From contig NC_092184.1 of NCBI RefSeq assembly GCF_043641665.1, positions 23,622,608 through 23,686,607 on the forward strand: DNA of 64,000 nt, read 5' to 3'. Position 1 is the stretch's first letter. Each line of letters starts with the position of its first letter. This document shows positions 1 through 12,444 of the stretch, one piece after another. This DNA comes from Enoplosus armatus (lineage: Eukaryota > Chordata > Actinopteri > Centrarchiformes > Enoplosidae). Below the pieces are notes generated by a model. The model made no database searches. It had not been told where the DNA came from and was given only the letters and a program-made list of their open reading frames with translations. The position numbers were made by a program, and so were the translations under genes.

Positions 1-185
1 CTCATGATGTTACTCACACAGGGCAGTTTAATACATTGCAGCCACAGAGAAAGAACAAAGAGACAAAAACCTGACGGGTATTCCCTCACCACTGTCACAA
101 CCTCCCATCAGACCAATCAGGGGGAGGTTTGTTGTGTGGTATTTGTTGCCTCCATTGGATAGATGAACTGACAGGAAACGAGGGG

Positions 186-1100
186 CAGTGGTGGAAGACG
201 TACACAGATCCTTTTCTTAAGTAAAAGTACCAATACAACAATACTCCATTACTTAAAACTCATACTTACTACTACTACTAAGGAAATATCTATACTTAAA
301 GTATGAAAAGTACTCGTTCTGCAGAAAAATGGCCCCTGTGACTGATAAATGATGATATATATGACATTATTAGATTGTTAACAAATGTGTAAGCGCATTT
401 TACTGTTGAAATTGGTCGAGGTGGAGCTAGTTTTAACTGCTTCATATGAAGGTCGGGAGATGATTAATTTTTGCACATACAAGACACATACAAGCGTTTT
501 CATCTGCATCATTTCTCTCGCCTTCCTCAACATCACTGTTGAGGAACAATGACATGATAACTCTGTGGTTTAGGGAACAATAATGGTTTGAATTAAAATG
601 ACTTCTAGGTCAAGTTCAGAGGACCTTCGTCGTCATGGTTACAACAATAACCCATGTGGTTAGGGGGTGATTGTGGTCATGATTAAAAGAAACCAGCGTT
701 GACTGGTAGGACTCGAGAAGTCTTCTATTTTAAAGTCTTATGTTTTGTTGACCCTACGTGGACTTTGTCACCTGACTTCCTCCTTTGCTCCCGTCATGTT
801 TACCACAACGAGAAGTCTTTGTCTCTTGAATGTAAACATATGGCCTTTTTGGGGCACTTACTGTGCACAACTGATGCTGTTCTTCTTCTCCAAACTAAAC
901 TCTGCTTTTTTGTAAGAGGTCGCGAGCCAAAAAAGGTTGGGAACCACTGGTTTAGTATTTAGCAATATATTGTATTTTATAAGCTTGTCATGTTTGTAAC
1001 CAGTAAGTATATCTGTCAAATAAGTGTAGTGGAGTAAAAAGTACAATATTTTCCTCTGTAATGTAGTGAAGTAGAAGTACAAAGTAGCATGAAATGGAAA
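186..1100 (+). mobile_element. Non-autonomous DNA transposon remnant, interrupted
   Basis: The left part (186 to about 440) and right part (about 960-1100) match, in reverse orientation, the copy at 37956-38434. Shared stretches include CAGAAAAATGGC followed by the GGTCGAGGTGGAGCT block, and GAAGTAGAAGTACAAAGTAGCATG. The left end CAGTGGTGGAA resembles the ends of the other copy, so the family has imperfect terminal inverted repeats. About 500 bp in the middle is absent from the other copy and ends near 953 with GGTTGGGAACCACTG, the usual end of a hAT-type element, so a second element probably inserted into this one. The family looks like the repeat rich in 'AAGTACTTGAGTA' motifs that is common in percomorph genomes; that part is recollection, not a search. 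Confidence 0.65.
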
Positions 1101-1207
1101 GGTAAGGTTTTTAATATCAAAGAACCAAAATGCATCAAATTCAGAGCAGTGATACCAAAGATATCAAGTTTGATGGATAAACAGTCATAAATTATTAAGA
1201 TTAGTTC

Positions 1208-1310
1208 AACATTTTGGGAAACATGCGCATTCCCCTTCTTGCCGAGAGTTACATGAAGAGATCGACTCTCGTGTCTGTGCGGTCAAAATGCCGGTTAGCT
1301 TAGCTTACAT
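1208..1310 (+). repeat. Dispersed repeat fragment (CATTTTGGGAAA family)
   Basis: This starts with CAACATTTTGGGAAAC and continues through GAGAGTTACATGAAGAGATCGA to GGTTAGCTTAGCTTA. A related copy begins near 30972 (GACATTTTGGAAAATAAGC, then ATGAGAAGATTGAT), so it is a family present at least twice here. I recall this sequence as a widespread short interspersed repeat in teleosts. Confidence 0.55.
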
Positions 1311-2906
1311 GTGTCTTGTGTGTAGTGACCATGTTTGTCTCCTGAACGAAGCGTTTTCTCCTGACAAATGTCCAAACGTTAGGACACTAGCTGTCACTTT
1401 CCCTCTCTGGGATTTCACAGTTAGTCTGTCGGCATCAGCAGTTAGTCATCTGACTTTGGATGTGTGGCTATAAGCCAAAGCGCCATCAATAATTCTTCCC
1501 CTTTAGGGCGATGGAAGTAAGACTGGATAGGCAGACAGATGGACAGATGAGTCAGCTGCCTCTTAAACAGGAAAAAGCTGAATGTCAGGAAGAACTGGGA
1601 GAACTATTAATAAGATCTGTGTGGGGTTGAGTCCACGTAGGTCGCTGTCTGTCTTTTTAGTTTTTTTAGTTTACAGTCACACATTATAAACATATTCATC
1701 ACTTGAATAAAATGACACTGTAAACATAATGAAAGCATTGCATTGCTTCGGATTAGCGTATACAGCACGGAAATAATATAACATGTAGCAGGAGGAAATG
1801 ATTGAATTTCACAGTGCAGTCTGCTCCAGCATATGCTGGCCTTCCAGCCTCTTCTGAATCACTGGGACACTCTGCAGGCCATCAGCAAGGACAATGCAGC
1901 ACCACAGTCTGACTCTACTGTCAGTCACAAAGTGAACACCTTCAGCCTGTGTCTGCTCATAAAGCAGATGGTGTGTGTGTGTGTGTGAGGTTAAAGGACT
2001 GGAGATGTGGGTTCATATGCATGGGTGCATAAACGAACATGTGCTGTCATCTGTCTGTGCTACTATAGCCACATGATTATAATATTGTTTTGTCATGTAT
2101 ATTTTACACATTTTTGTTACTTTCCAACATCAAATTTCCCCTCGTCATGCATTATTAACAGAAGTGATGTTCGTAGGATTCAGCCGGGTTCATTTTGAAG
2201 TCACTGTATACTGACTGTGCTCGTGTTTGACACCAGAAGATACACAGATGAGAGAGAGTAAATCATCTATGAGGTAGTGGGCAGCGCAAACTCTCTTGGC
2301 TTATGTTCTTCTAACTGTTTAGACTGTATGAAAGTTGTGTAGACAGGCGCAAGGGAAGAAATGAAGGCCTGACAACACTGAAGCTGCAATATTTAGCTCT
2401 TCATTAATGTTAAAATGACAGCAGATAAATTTGATATGTGGTACAGGACCAGTCTGTTGCTGTTTGTAATGCTGTACTTGCATGTGCTGAAATGTTAAGA
2501 TAAATATCTGCATACCGTGAGGAGAGCTGTCAAGATGAGGGTGGCGGCGGGCGGCAATGAAGGGAAGTCATAGCAGTTTCAGTGGAAAACAATAAGAAAT
2601 CAATGAACAACAAAACAAGAATTAATCAGTAAAAATATGTTCAAAAACACGAAGTGAAGAGCAGGAAAAGGGGACAGGACTGCTCTGCCGTTTGTATAAT
2701 GTAGTTTTAAATCCAAGGTTTGATGTACACCAGGAAATGAAGATATCACTTAATCATGTTCTTACAAAACAATTTCACCGTGCGGACACAGAAAATAGGC
2801 TTGCTTTGAGAAAAAGCAATTTCCTCTACTAGGTAAATACATTCAGAGAAGGCAAACATCATTTTGAATCTGTGGGGGAGTGTGTGGTTTCCCTTTACTT
2901 TTCTGT

Positions 2907-2910
<4 letters not shown>

Positions 2911-2960
<50 letters not shown>
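2911..2960. repeat. (AC)25 microsatellite
   Basis: An uninterrupted AC dinucleotide tract. It gives rise to meaningless poly-Cys-Val or Thr-His open frames on the two strands. A 16-base A run follows at 2996-3011. Confidence 0.98.
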
Positions 2961-2963
<3 letters not shown>

Positions 2964-3384
2964 GTCACTTTGAGCAGAATGCACTAGCTTCCATGAAAAA
3001 AAAAAAAAAAAGGCTGAGTGGATTTTAGCTCTTAAATCAGTTGATTTACTGTTCTTTAGAGTCCGTAGTCCTGTGGCATATCTCACCCTTAAGGAGGGAG
3101 AGTGATTATAAAAGATTATAAATAGAATATTAACAAGAAGAAATAGCAACAGAAAACAAAATACAGACAAATATGAGCGTATTATACAACTCAATTTACT
3201 GTTTTTACTGGAGGGATGGACCTTAGAGATAAGAGGGCGAGAAAAAAGGGCAAGAGATGAGCGAAGTGTGAGCCAAGTTGCTCAATAGAAATGTCTGTTT
3301 TTTCGGTTAGCATCAATCAAAAGGAGAGAACACAGCTCATTCAATCTGTCCAAACAACCCCTCACACTGTGTGCTCAGCCCTGT

Positions 3385-3406
3385 GGGGGGGGGGGGGGGG
3401 GGGGGG
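3385..3406. repeat. Poly-G run
   Basis: About 22 consecutive G. Similar G or C homopolymers occur near 9962, 31083, 37561, 39062, 39127, 43826, 50018 and 53985. Homopolymer lengths of this kind are often wrong in assemblies. Confidence 0.95.
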
Positions 3407-4914
3407 ACAGGGGACGATGCTATCATGAAATCAAAAAGTGGATCTACGTTGACCTTCAGTGATCTTCACGAGGCCAATGACCTCAGTGTGAATCAATTCT
3501 ATTTTACCTTATAAACATAACTCACATAACATACAGTACATAAATATGTCTTCATTTTCTAATGTGTGTGTGACTTATTGTCAGAAAGACCTTTGTTAGG
3601 CCAAAGACTGACAGACCAAGAAGGACAGATGGAGGTGACAGAGGATCGTGAAGTACAGCAGAGGAAGATGAGAAAGGTGAGTAGAAAGACTGACGGCTGC
3701 AATATGTGCTTCTTCCATTCTGTTGTCAGACTCGCATGACTTGAAAATCATGGCCCGGGCTCTTATTAAGCATGAGCCTCGTTAATTAGCTTTCGACCTC
3801 GGTGCTTCAACATGATCAAGTAGGCTCTGATGGCACGCATGGATGGAGGGTGGAGATGAAGAGACAGCAGAGCTGTACAGAGGGGAAAAAGAGAGAAAGA
3901 GACGCAGGGAAGGGATTTTGAATTTGCAACCACAGGCCAATTGTTTACCAATTACTCTGAATAAAACTCCTGAATTTCTGATGAATGTGACTGGCAGCGA
4001 GAGGGATGAAGAGGAGGGTGAAACAGATGAGTAAGGTCGAGCCGCATGGATGGATGGGTGCACGGTTGGGTGAAGGGGGAAGGAGGAAATTGAAGAGATA
4101 TTATGTGTATGTCGGAGGGAATAAATGAGCAGAGGAGGAGAGGACAATGATAAAACTGCGAGGGAGGGGTATGAAGGACAAAGACAGACGGATAGATAAT
4201 CATACTGGCAAAGTGTGTGTGCCACAGATGAAGATTGACTTTGTTTACGCTGCTATCTGTTTGCATGGGGCCGATCACGTCCCACCACCATCATTAGGAG
4301 TTAGCAGAGTTGTTTTCATGTCATAATCTCTGTGATCTAAAAACATTAATTTGATGTATTATGTTTGGTGTAGAGTTCAGCCAGCAGTCACACGGAGAAT
4401 CAGTGCATCATAAAATGACATGTAACACCTCTTGAAGAGAAACATTGCTCTCCTCTTGGTACTTAATACTCTTAATACGTCCCCTGTCCTCCTCACGGTC
4501 TGTCTCGCTGCATTAACAAACACAGCTCAAATGCGCTTATTGATTATCTGATATTAATTGTAAATGGCCTTCAGTGTTGAAGCTTTCTGGATTTTCTTCT
4601 CAGCTGTGACTAAATTCACCTGTTCACAAAGAGACGGTACATTAGGCCAGTCTTAGTTTTGCTTATGTGATTGAAAGTACTTACCTTACAGCTGTGATTC
4701 CACATACAATCAATTCACGCAATATCAATAGACATGGCTATAATATGTTTCATATTTTCAGTTATTCATTACCCGCCTACATTACCCACAATGCAACCAG
4801 ACCCCCGACAGTTCAGTCGAACATTACTCTTACTTACCTCTTTTTCTGCTTCAACAGGCAGCTGTTTATAGCTAAAGATACACTGATAAATCCATGATAT
4901 GCTACCTACAGTTA

Positions 4915-5100
4915 GCAACTAGCTGGTGAACACAGTGGAGCACGTTAGCAGCTAACCAGCCAGATGTTTCCCTCACGAGTTACCTCACAAGAAACCAAAA
5001 CAGAGCTGAAAGGACAGTAAATATTAGACTTAAATTCATCATGTGGCCAGAAACACGACTCCAAATGAATGCTAATGTTTCCGTCACTGCTGGATGTGTA
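4915..5100 (+). repeat. Dispersed repeat, copy 1 of 3
   Basis: This shares an ordered set of motifs with 30234-30375 and 34690-34868: GTGAACACAGTGGAGC, then CCAGATGTTTCCCTC, CCAAAACAGAGCTGAAAGGA, and a tail GACTCCAAATGAATGCTAATG. The copies differ by substitutions and small indels, as expected of an old non-autonomous element. No coding capacity is visible. Confidence 0.7.
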
Positions 5101-7288
5101 ACTATTACCGACCTTCTTTTTAATTAGCTGAATTAATTGTATACTATACTTACTCATTCGCCCACACGCCTGTTCTCACCTCCCTCATCAGCCCTGCAGT
5201 CACCTGCTTACCTGCACCTCGTTCCCTGGAGATCACCCTTCACTACATTAACCAGTTCACTTCCTTTGTTCCTTGCAGTTGGTGTTATGTGATGTGGCTG
5301 CGTGCTTCATGTCTTGGTTCCCTGTTTCCGTCTGCCTTCCCAGTGTTTTGGACCTTGCTTTATGGATTGGATTTGTTTGCCTGTGTTTGACTGCTTTCCC
5401 GGTTTTCACCCTTGCCTGCCTCACTTTTCTGTAAGTCTTTGTCCCCCCTGGTTTCGTCACATCAAGCATCTCATATCTGCACCGAGCTCTGCCTCAGCTG
5501 TCTGTATTTGGGCCCAATTCTCCATGTTCCTTGCCACCCTGATATTGACATCACATCAACAACAAATTACCCCAGATATAGAGAGGCTGAAGTGTATATA
5601 TAAATAAATAGTTAACAGTCAAGCTATTACTATTTGTTGCTGTAGAGCTACACACTGAGACTCTTCACAGAGCTGCCATATTGTAGAAAACACAGCTGCA
5701 GCTAATAAACTAAATTACGTACCTTAATAGGCGGCAAACATGGCCAGTAGTCAGTATTATTGTCAGTGCTTCCTAATTGGTACATCACAGTCAAACTTGC
5801 CCTTTATTCGTTTTATCAGCTGCAGCTGCGTTCACCCTGCTGTGACACTGTGAAAAGGGTCTGTGAGTGTGAAGAAGCAGAAGTGTACCGACAACTGACG
5901 TTATTTAGGCTATTTATAAAGCCCAAAATCACAAGTTTGTCTCAGAGGGCTTTTATTGACGTCACTTCCAGTCAGTGAGGAGAGGTCTCGCTGCTTTTTA
6001 CAGTCTGTTTTGGGAATTTTCTGGGGAGATGGTGCGACAGTCACATTAGGAGAAATGGGCGGTAGAGATGGGAAACATCCAAGCAGTTCTGGCTCAAGCA
6101 TTCTTGCCATCTGACAGCTCCAGATGGTGGCTGCCAGACCAACTCACAAATTTAAATGAGTAGTTTTTGAGCTATGGTTGTATGATGATAGACAGAGTTG
6201 GCCATAGAAATAATTATCATCAAACCTGCATCAAAGTAGGGTTTATTGACCTCAAATGATGGACAATGTGGCTGAGATCATTTGACATATTATGTGCAGA
6301 TTATGTACATGTAGTATGTAATATAAACCTGCCTTGTTAGTACTTCATAATTAATATTTTATGTTATTGCATGCAACAAGTGTTCACTGCTGGGATCTGG
6401 GGTTTCTGCCAGTTTAATCTATAAAAACACATGCTGCTTTATTCTGATCATCTCCAAGAATTAATTTGATCTCAACATTAAAATGATTTTGGGAAACCCG
6501 TAGCAGGATAATCTTCAACCGAATACTCAGACTTGTGTGCGTGGTAGATGGCAGAGTCGATCAGGATTGGCTCAGCTTCACAGGACCTCCCACTGTGACA
6601 GGAGGTCATCTCACTAATCAGCTTATCACCTGAAAGAGCAAAGGGTCCCGGTTTAGGCGAGGGGAGGGGGGGGTTACAGAAGAGAAGGAGACGGAAAGAT
6701 TGAGAGATTATGTAATAAGTCTCCCTGTGACAGATTCACTGCATTTATCAATGACAATTTCAATATTTTATCATCATTCATTTTCAAGGTTTTATTGTGA
6801 AATTAGTATGGTGTGTCACTATCTGTACTTCGAAATATTGTATTAATATATAAAATATTTATATAAACCGTATGTGTGACATGACAATTACTGATATATG
6901 GGATACGTCCGAAGTCATGCCTGAGAATACTGCAGTGGTGTACAGTAAACCCACCAGTAGCAATGAAAGGCATTTATCAACTAGATTATATGGGGGCAAA
7001 CACACTTCGGAGGGAGTTTGGCTGCTCGGAGAGGTTATTTAATCACAGTTTGAATAGAAGCAGATATTGCCTGGTTGACATGCAGCCCGGATTCCATTAT
7101 CAGCTTAATGAAGCTGCAGCGGAGTAAAAAAGACAGGACCGTGATTGATGACACCGTGACCGAACAGCCAGAATATGAACGTGTTATTAGTTATTCATGA
7201 TTTGCAGCTGGATCTTGGAGTAATTTTGAATCTTCTGTCTCCTTTTTTTCTCTTTCGCTCTTTTTCTTTTTTGACATGTAGGCCTATT

Positions 7289-7290
<2 letters not shown>

Positions 7291-7343
<53 letters not shown>
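7291..7343. repeat. (GT)n microsatellite
   Basis: A pure TG/GT dinucleotide tract of about 53 bases. Confidence 0.98.
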
Positions 7344-7345
<2 letters not shown>

Positions 7346-8310
7346 TTCAGTTGTGCTTCTTATGCACCACAGGCTCAACTCAATATTCTGCTGACAAAGA
7401 CAGAGAGAGGGAGAGATTAGGGACGAACGTGAACGGAAATGATAACACATGAGCTGTTATGGAGGGGGGAAAAGATGGCTTTGGGTGTGAAGTGCAAGAA
7501 CAACGAAGGGTGGAGAGGAAGTTAAAGAAGAGGTGGGAAGAGAAAGAACAGACAGGATGTAAAATGACTGAAATGTATAATATATTAACCCTACTTCAGC
7601 TACATCTATTTATAGCCTTAATGTAAAATACATTCATTAATTTCTGAGAAGAGTGAATGAATGTGCCACACAGCCCAGTTTGTCTCACATACACTATATA
7701 CAGGCGTTTTATTTACCTCAATTAAGTGAAATGACTCATCAAAACAACCCACAAACACACACACGACAGAGGTATCATCGTTGTGGAGGCAAGGAGTCAT
7801 TCAAAAGTCAGAGATGGCAAATCAAGCAGACGTTTTGAGGTTAGCATCGGTTTACATCTGATGTATCATAGCTCGTGTAGCTGCCGTGCAGAAAAAGGCC
7901 TTTTATTTCCTTTGCATTATTCATCTGCTGCTATGTAGCTGACACTTGGAAAACTCTCTCCAACCTAACGGGAATACTCACACAGTATGTACAGTCGCTG
8001 TCTTACACAGACAGACGAGAGGCAGGAAGGTTTAGAGAGCTCTTCTAACATGATAACTAGAGTGCAGGATTTATACATAGCAATTAATTCATATTAATAC
8101 GCATGAGTCTAGGTGAGTGTGTGTGTGTGTTTATCAGCATGTTCAAAGGATTTGGAGGAGCCAGCAGGAACTTTTATTACTGGTGTGAAGTCTCAGAGGA
8201 AAATCCAAACCTTAACCTCGCTCCGTTTTTACTTTAATGATCTCTAAAACAGTTTGCATCTACAGTATGTCTGCAAGAGCACCAGAAAGATTTGTGTCTG
8301 TACAGGACAG

Positions 8311-8543
8311 CAGTGGTTCTCAAAGTGGGGGTTCCAGGGGGTCCCCAGCAAAAGGGGAATAACTTATTATTTAACACGACAGAATGTATGAATATTTTGG
8401 TCACACTTTCTGTAATAAAACATTTAAAGGCAAAGATCCTTTCAGATGGGGGACGCTGGGACAAAATCTTATCAAATGGGGGTCTGTGGTCTAATTTGTG
8501 TCAGTTTAGGGGTCCTTGAGGGGAAAAAGTTTGGGAACCACTG
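8311..8543. mobile_element. hAT-like MITE with target-site duplication
   Basis: The left end CAGTGGTTCTCAAA and the reverse complement of the right end, CAGTGGTTCCCAAA, agree at 13 of 14 positions. The 8 bp before the left end (CAGGACAG) and the 8 bp after the right end (CAGTACAG) agree at 7 of 8. An 8-bp duplication and CAGTGGTT-type ends are typical of hAT transposons. At 233 bp there is no transposase, so this is a non-autonomous copy. Confidence 0.8.
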
Positions 8544-10134
8544 CAGTACAGTATGTGTGTTCAACGCCACATGAAGATCTGAGTGAGCAGCAGTAATTTT
8601 AGGTGCATCAGTATTTTTTCAGCCTCCCTACGACATGCTCCGCCAGCTAGTGCTATTTTTGGCTGACGTGCTATTCTGAGTGACATCCCCCTACAAGATA
8701 ATGGCGCTGTATAATTGCCCGGTATGTGTAACGATGGGTTGGGTCGGCGTGCTGTTCCGTCACCATGGTAATTAATTCTGTCAATGGAAATTAGTGCAGA
8801 TGTGTGGAAAAGAGAGATAACAAGATGATGACTCGATGCTCTTGTGTAGCACACATATGTATGCAAAGGTGTCTAAATAATGAGCGAATGTACAAAAGAT
8901 AAGAGGACACACATCACATTAATAGTGTCTGTGTGTGTGTGTGTGTAAGACAACTAGGCTATACTGAGAGTAACTTAAGCTTCAGCAAAAGCTCAGTACC
9001 TATTAATCCTATTAAATCATATATAGGTGATATCAAATTTTATTCATTTTCAGTTTGCACAAATATAACGTCAACAAAACCTACATATGTCTGAATTTTG
9101 ATCCTTGATTCAGTCATTTGTTGGTTTGCTCGTTGTGCCCTCCCAGTGATTGTCCTTCAATGTGAACATTAAGCAACTGGCCCAGTATGACCACCTGCTA
9201 ACGGCTTTCTTCCTGCCGAGGCTGTAGAGATTTACAGACTCCACTGGCCTTATGGGAGCTGGTCAAAACAAAACAACCCTGACAGCCGCTGACGGTCTCG
9301 AGAATGCTGCAGCGGTTTGTGCATGTATGTATGTGGAAGTAATGTTTGTGTGTCTTCACCAAATCGCTGCAGAAACAGAGGGAAAAGGTGGGGAAAGAAA
9401 GAGAGAGACAATCAGCGGCTAATGGCTTTCCCACAGGGCCATCACTTTCTGCAAGTCACAGTAAAACGTAGGGAGCCACAGGGGAGCAGCTATTAGGAAA
9501 CCTCAGACTTCATCTGCTAACAAGACAGTGGAAGCACTTCTGCTTCCTCCTGCTCACGAGAAATAAAATAGTTATAGTGATGAGCATCTGACGAGGGCAG
9601 ACTAAAATTATCTGCTCACAATTGTTGAAGCCTTCTGTTCAACGCTGCCAGTATGACGCCGCCGTGAACTCACTGACAAGCAAGAGAAGGGATCAATCGA
9701 CTCAATGTAAGGACTGCATTTTAAGGATTTAAGGGGGGCAGAGTAGAGTAGGCTCTAACTAACAGTTACGTTACACTTTGTTGACGTCAAACTTTAAGCC
9801 ACTGCATGGTTCGCTTTTCAAAAGAAGACCATTAAGGCACAATCAAAAATTCATGAGTATAAACAAACATATGGGGGTATGAATGCAGTGCATCAAACCA
9901 CATGTAAACGATATGAAAGTTCAAAGAGAACTGCTTCTGATCTGAATACATGAATATTCTTGGGGGGGGGGGGGGGTTGAAAAAAACCCCACAAAATGTC
10001 ATCTCAACCTGATAAAGATTGATTTGTTTTGAGGCGTCTGTAACCGGAGCTGCATGCAAAATATTTAATTTCTAAAACAGCAAACAGATCAGAATCGATG
10101 ATCGTCAATGTTAACGTCAAACGCACCTGCACAG

Positions 10135-10136
<2 letters not shown>

Positions 10137-10174
<38 letters not shown>

Positions 10175-10178
10175 ACAG
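10137..10178. repeat. (AC)n microsatellite
   Basis: An AC tract with one interruption (CTC). Confidence 0.95.
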
Positions 10179-12136
10179 TAGGCGTTTTACAGGCGCTAGC
10201 ACCGTGAGGTTAATACAAACATCAGTTCTGTTGAAGCGTTGAAATTCTGGTCCAGTAAGCAATCCATCTATCCCACCATCCATACCCTAATCAATTCATT
10301 CATTCCCTCTGCCAGTCACTCTTTTCTTACTTCATTGGTCCATCTGTTCACTCAACCAGCCCTTCAGTAATGTGATTTGCACCAGCTCCACACAGACTTT
10401 GACTCCCTCACTGTTTGTCAATCTCTCCAACTAATACCAAGGAACTAATGAATTGTAAACAGTTTTCCTGACCACCCACCTTTCATACATTTTGTTCATG
10501 TTGGTCATCGCTGCATTATATGGACTACTCACTGGACACACAGTCATGGTTTAAACCACCAGACCTGATCACTTTTACACTAAAACCCTCTGTTTTTCCT
10601 CACCATCCACTGTTGCTTCCTTTCCACGCCAATCCTCTGTAAACACGGGAGAAGCGCAAGCCGTGATCTCATTTGCTAATTGTTTGTATCAGCAGGTGTG
10701 AGCCGTCTGTCACGTCACACTCGCTGTGAGTATGCATGTGTGTGTTTGTATGTGTAGTGGTGATAGAAGCAGAGTGGGTGTGGTGTCGGTATGCTTGTTT
10801 TTCTGGTGACACATCTGTCAGACGAGTGCTGTCTTCTGTCCCTGTGGTATTAAAGAGAAAATCCTTGAAGGAACATTTAATAAAGAAGCAACATTGGCCT
10901 GGAGATGAAATACAACATACATGAGCAGCAGACTGGGGCTCGAGGCTGCCACCTTGAGGTGATTGATTCAGTTGGTGCATGATATTTGCTGCACCGATCA
11001 AAAATAAGCTGAAATAATTATTCTAGATTAAAAATTCAAAGCGTTATTGTCAGGGGGTGCAGTTAGATAAATACAAACGACATCAAAAAGCCTGGAAATT
11101 GCCTGAAAACTGGGAGTTTGTTTTTATCTGCAGTTTTGAAATCTTTCATCATTAGCATTAAGCAAGATATACTGTTGAATAAATGACTGTTTCTGATCTA
11201 ATAGAGCCTCTCAAGGGCTCTGTTATGGTTTATAGAAGCATTCATGTCATTAAAAAAGTGACCAAAAGAAAAAAAAGTAGGTTTTCTGGCTACCAAAAGA
11301 GAAAGGAAAGACAGGAGAGAGAGCGAGAAAACAAATCAGCTGCTGACACAACTTGCCAGCAGTGTTTCAGAATCTGTATCATGTAGCTGCAGGTTCATCG
11401 TCACCATCTTCAAAAGTTTCAAGCTCATGAAATGGTTTAGTAAAGCCACTTCCTCTGCAGCAGCTTACACTGAAACGAGTAGTAGTAGTAGAGTAGTCTG
11501 TTTTATTTTATAAATGCGTTATGCAACGTTTCTCAAGTTATAACATTATTAACAATAATAAATAATAATATTATAGTGTGGTTTTTTTTTAAAATCAGTT
11601 TTATTGTTGTGGTTCCAAAAAATTACTGATGCAAATAAACATTCAGCAGCATCAGAAAAATGTAATAACTTAACATTACAGCCTGTATTAAGTCCAGTCG
11701 GTCTGTTGGAGAGTTTTAATACTGGGGCTACCTTTGTTGTGCATACTTGGATTGTGCCTTTACATTTCTAAAGTTTAATTATTAATTTCCTTAAACTTAT
11801 TGATTACTTTAATTAATTACAATATGACTCAGTGAAACACTTTTTTACTGATGCCCCTGATATCCTCCTCAGATGCGTATCCCTGTATTTAAAGGGAAAG
11901 GGGGGCCCACTGAGGCAGCTTGTGTGCGGGGTCCAGATTTTGGTGCTACACCGCTGATTTGGGAGACACTTGTGAGTCCTCGGTTTGTGTTTCAGGTCGG
12001 CTCAGGTTCATGTGGTCAGCAGCATCGGAGACGCGGGTGCAGCGACGCTCTGCGGTTGACAAGGTGAACAACAACAGACCGTAAATGCGGACGTGCAACA
12101 TTTGTCCCTTACGACTTGCTGTTGAACGGCACTACC

Positions 12137-12402
12137 ATGTCGGCTCCCTTCATGGTAAGTTACCCTTCAAACTTCGACTAATTACTACGCTTACCAGACT
12201 CATTAAAACATTTCACCTGCTCCTTTTAAAACGGCAGGTTACAGCCTGTAACACGGCTCAGTTGACAGCGTATGCTGTTGTGAGTATTTAGCTAGAAGGC
12301 TGCAACGTACTGAATGGAGCTAATATTAGCTAGACTTTAGCTGTATAACACTACAGTAGTCATCCTAGTTTAGTGGGATTTTCATTGGAGTTTGAGTGTG
12401 AC

Positions 12403-12444
<42 letters not shown>

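Larger units (their letters stand above)
1..11869. other. Gene-free left flank
   Basis: I find no exon chain, homologous peptide or RNA gene here. The open frames are short, lack splice context and mostly overlap repeats. The stretch holds dispersed transposon remnants (about 186-1100, 1208-1310, 4915-5100 and 8311-8543), (AC)n or (GT)n tracts at 2911-2960, 7291-7343 and 10137-10178, a G run at 3385-3406 and another near 9962-9976. Regulatory elements for DMAC2 or an upstream gene could be present but cannot be seen from one sequence alone. Confidence 0.7.

Noticed and set aside
3631..3676. A possible exon: ATG, sixteen open codons, then a strong donor GTGAGTAG
   Set aside because: I found no downstream exon in phase and no recognisable peptide, and purine-rich sequence readily gives such open frames. 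It was not strong enough to list.
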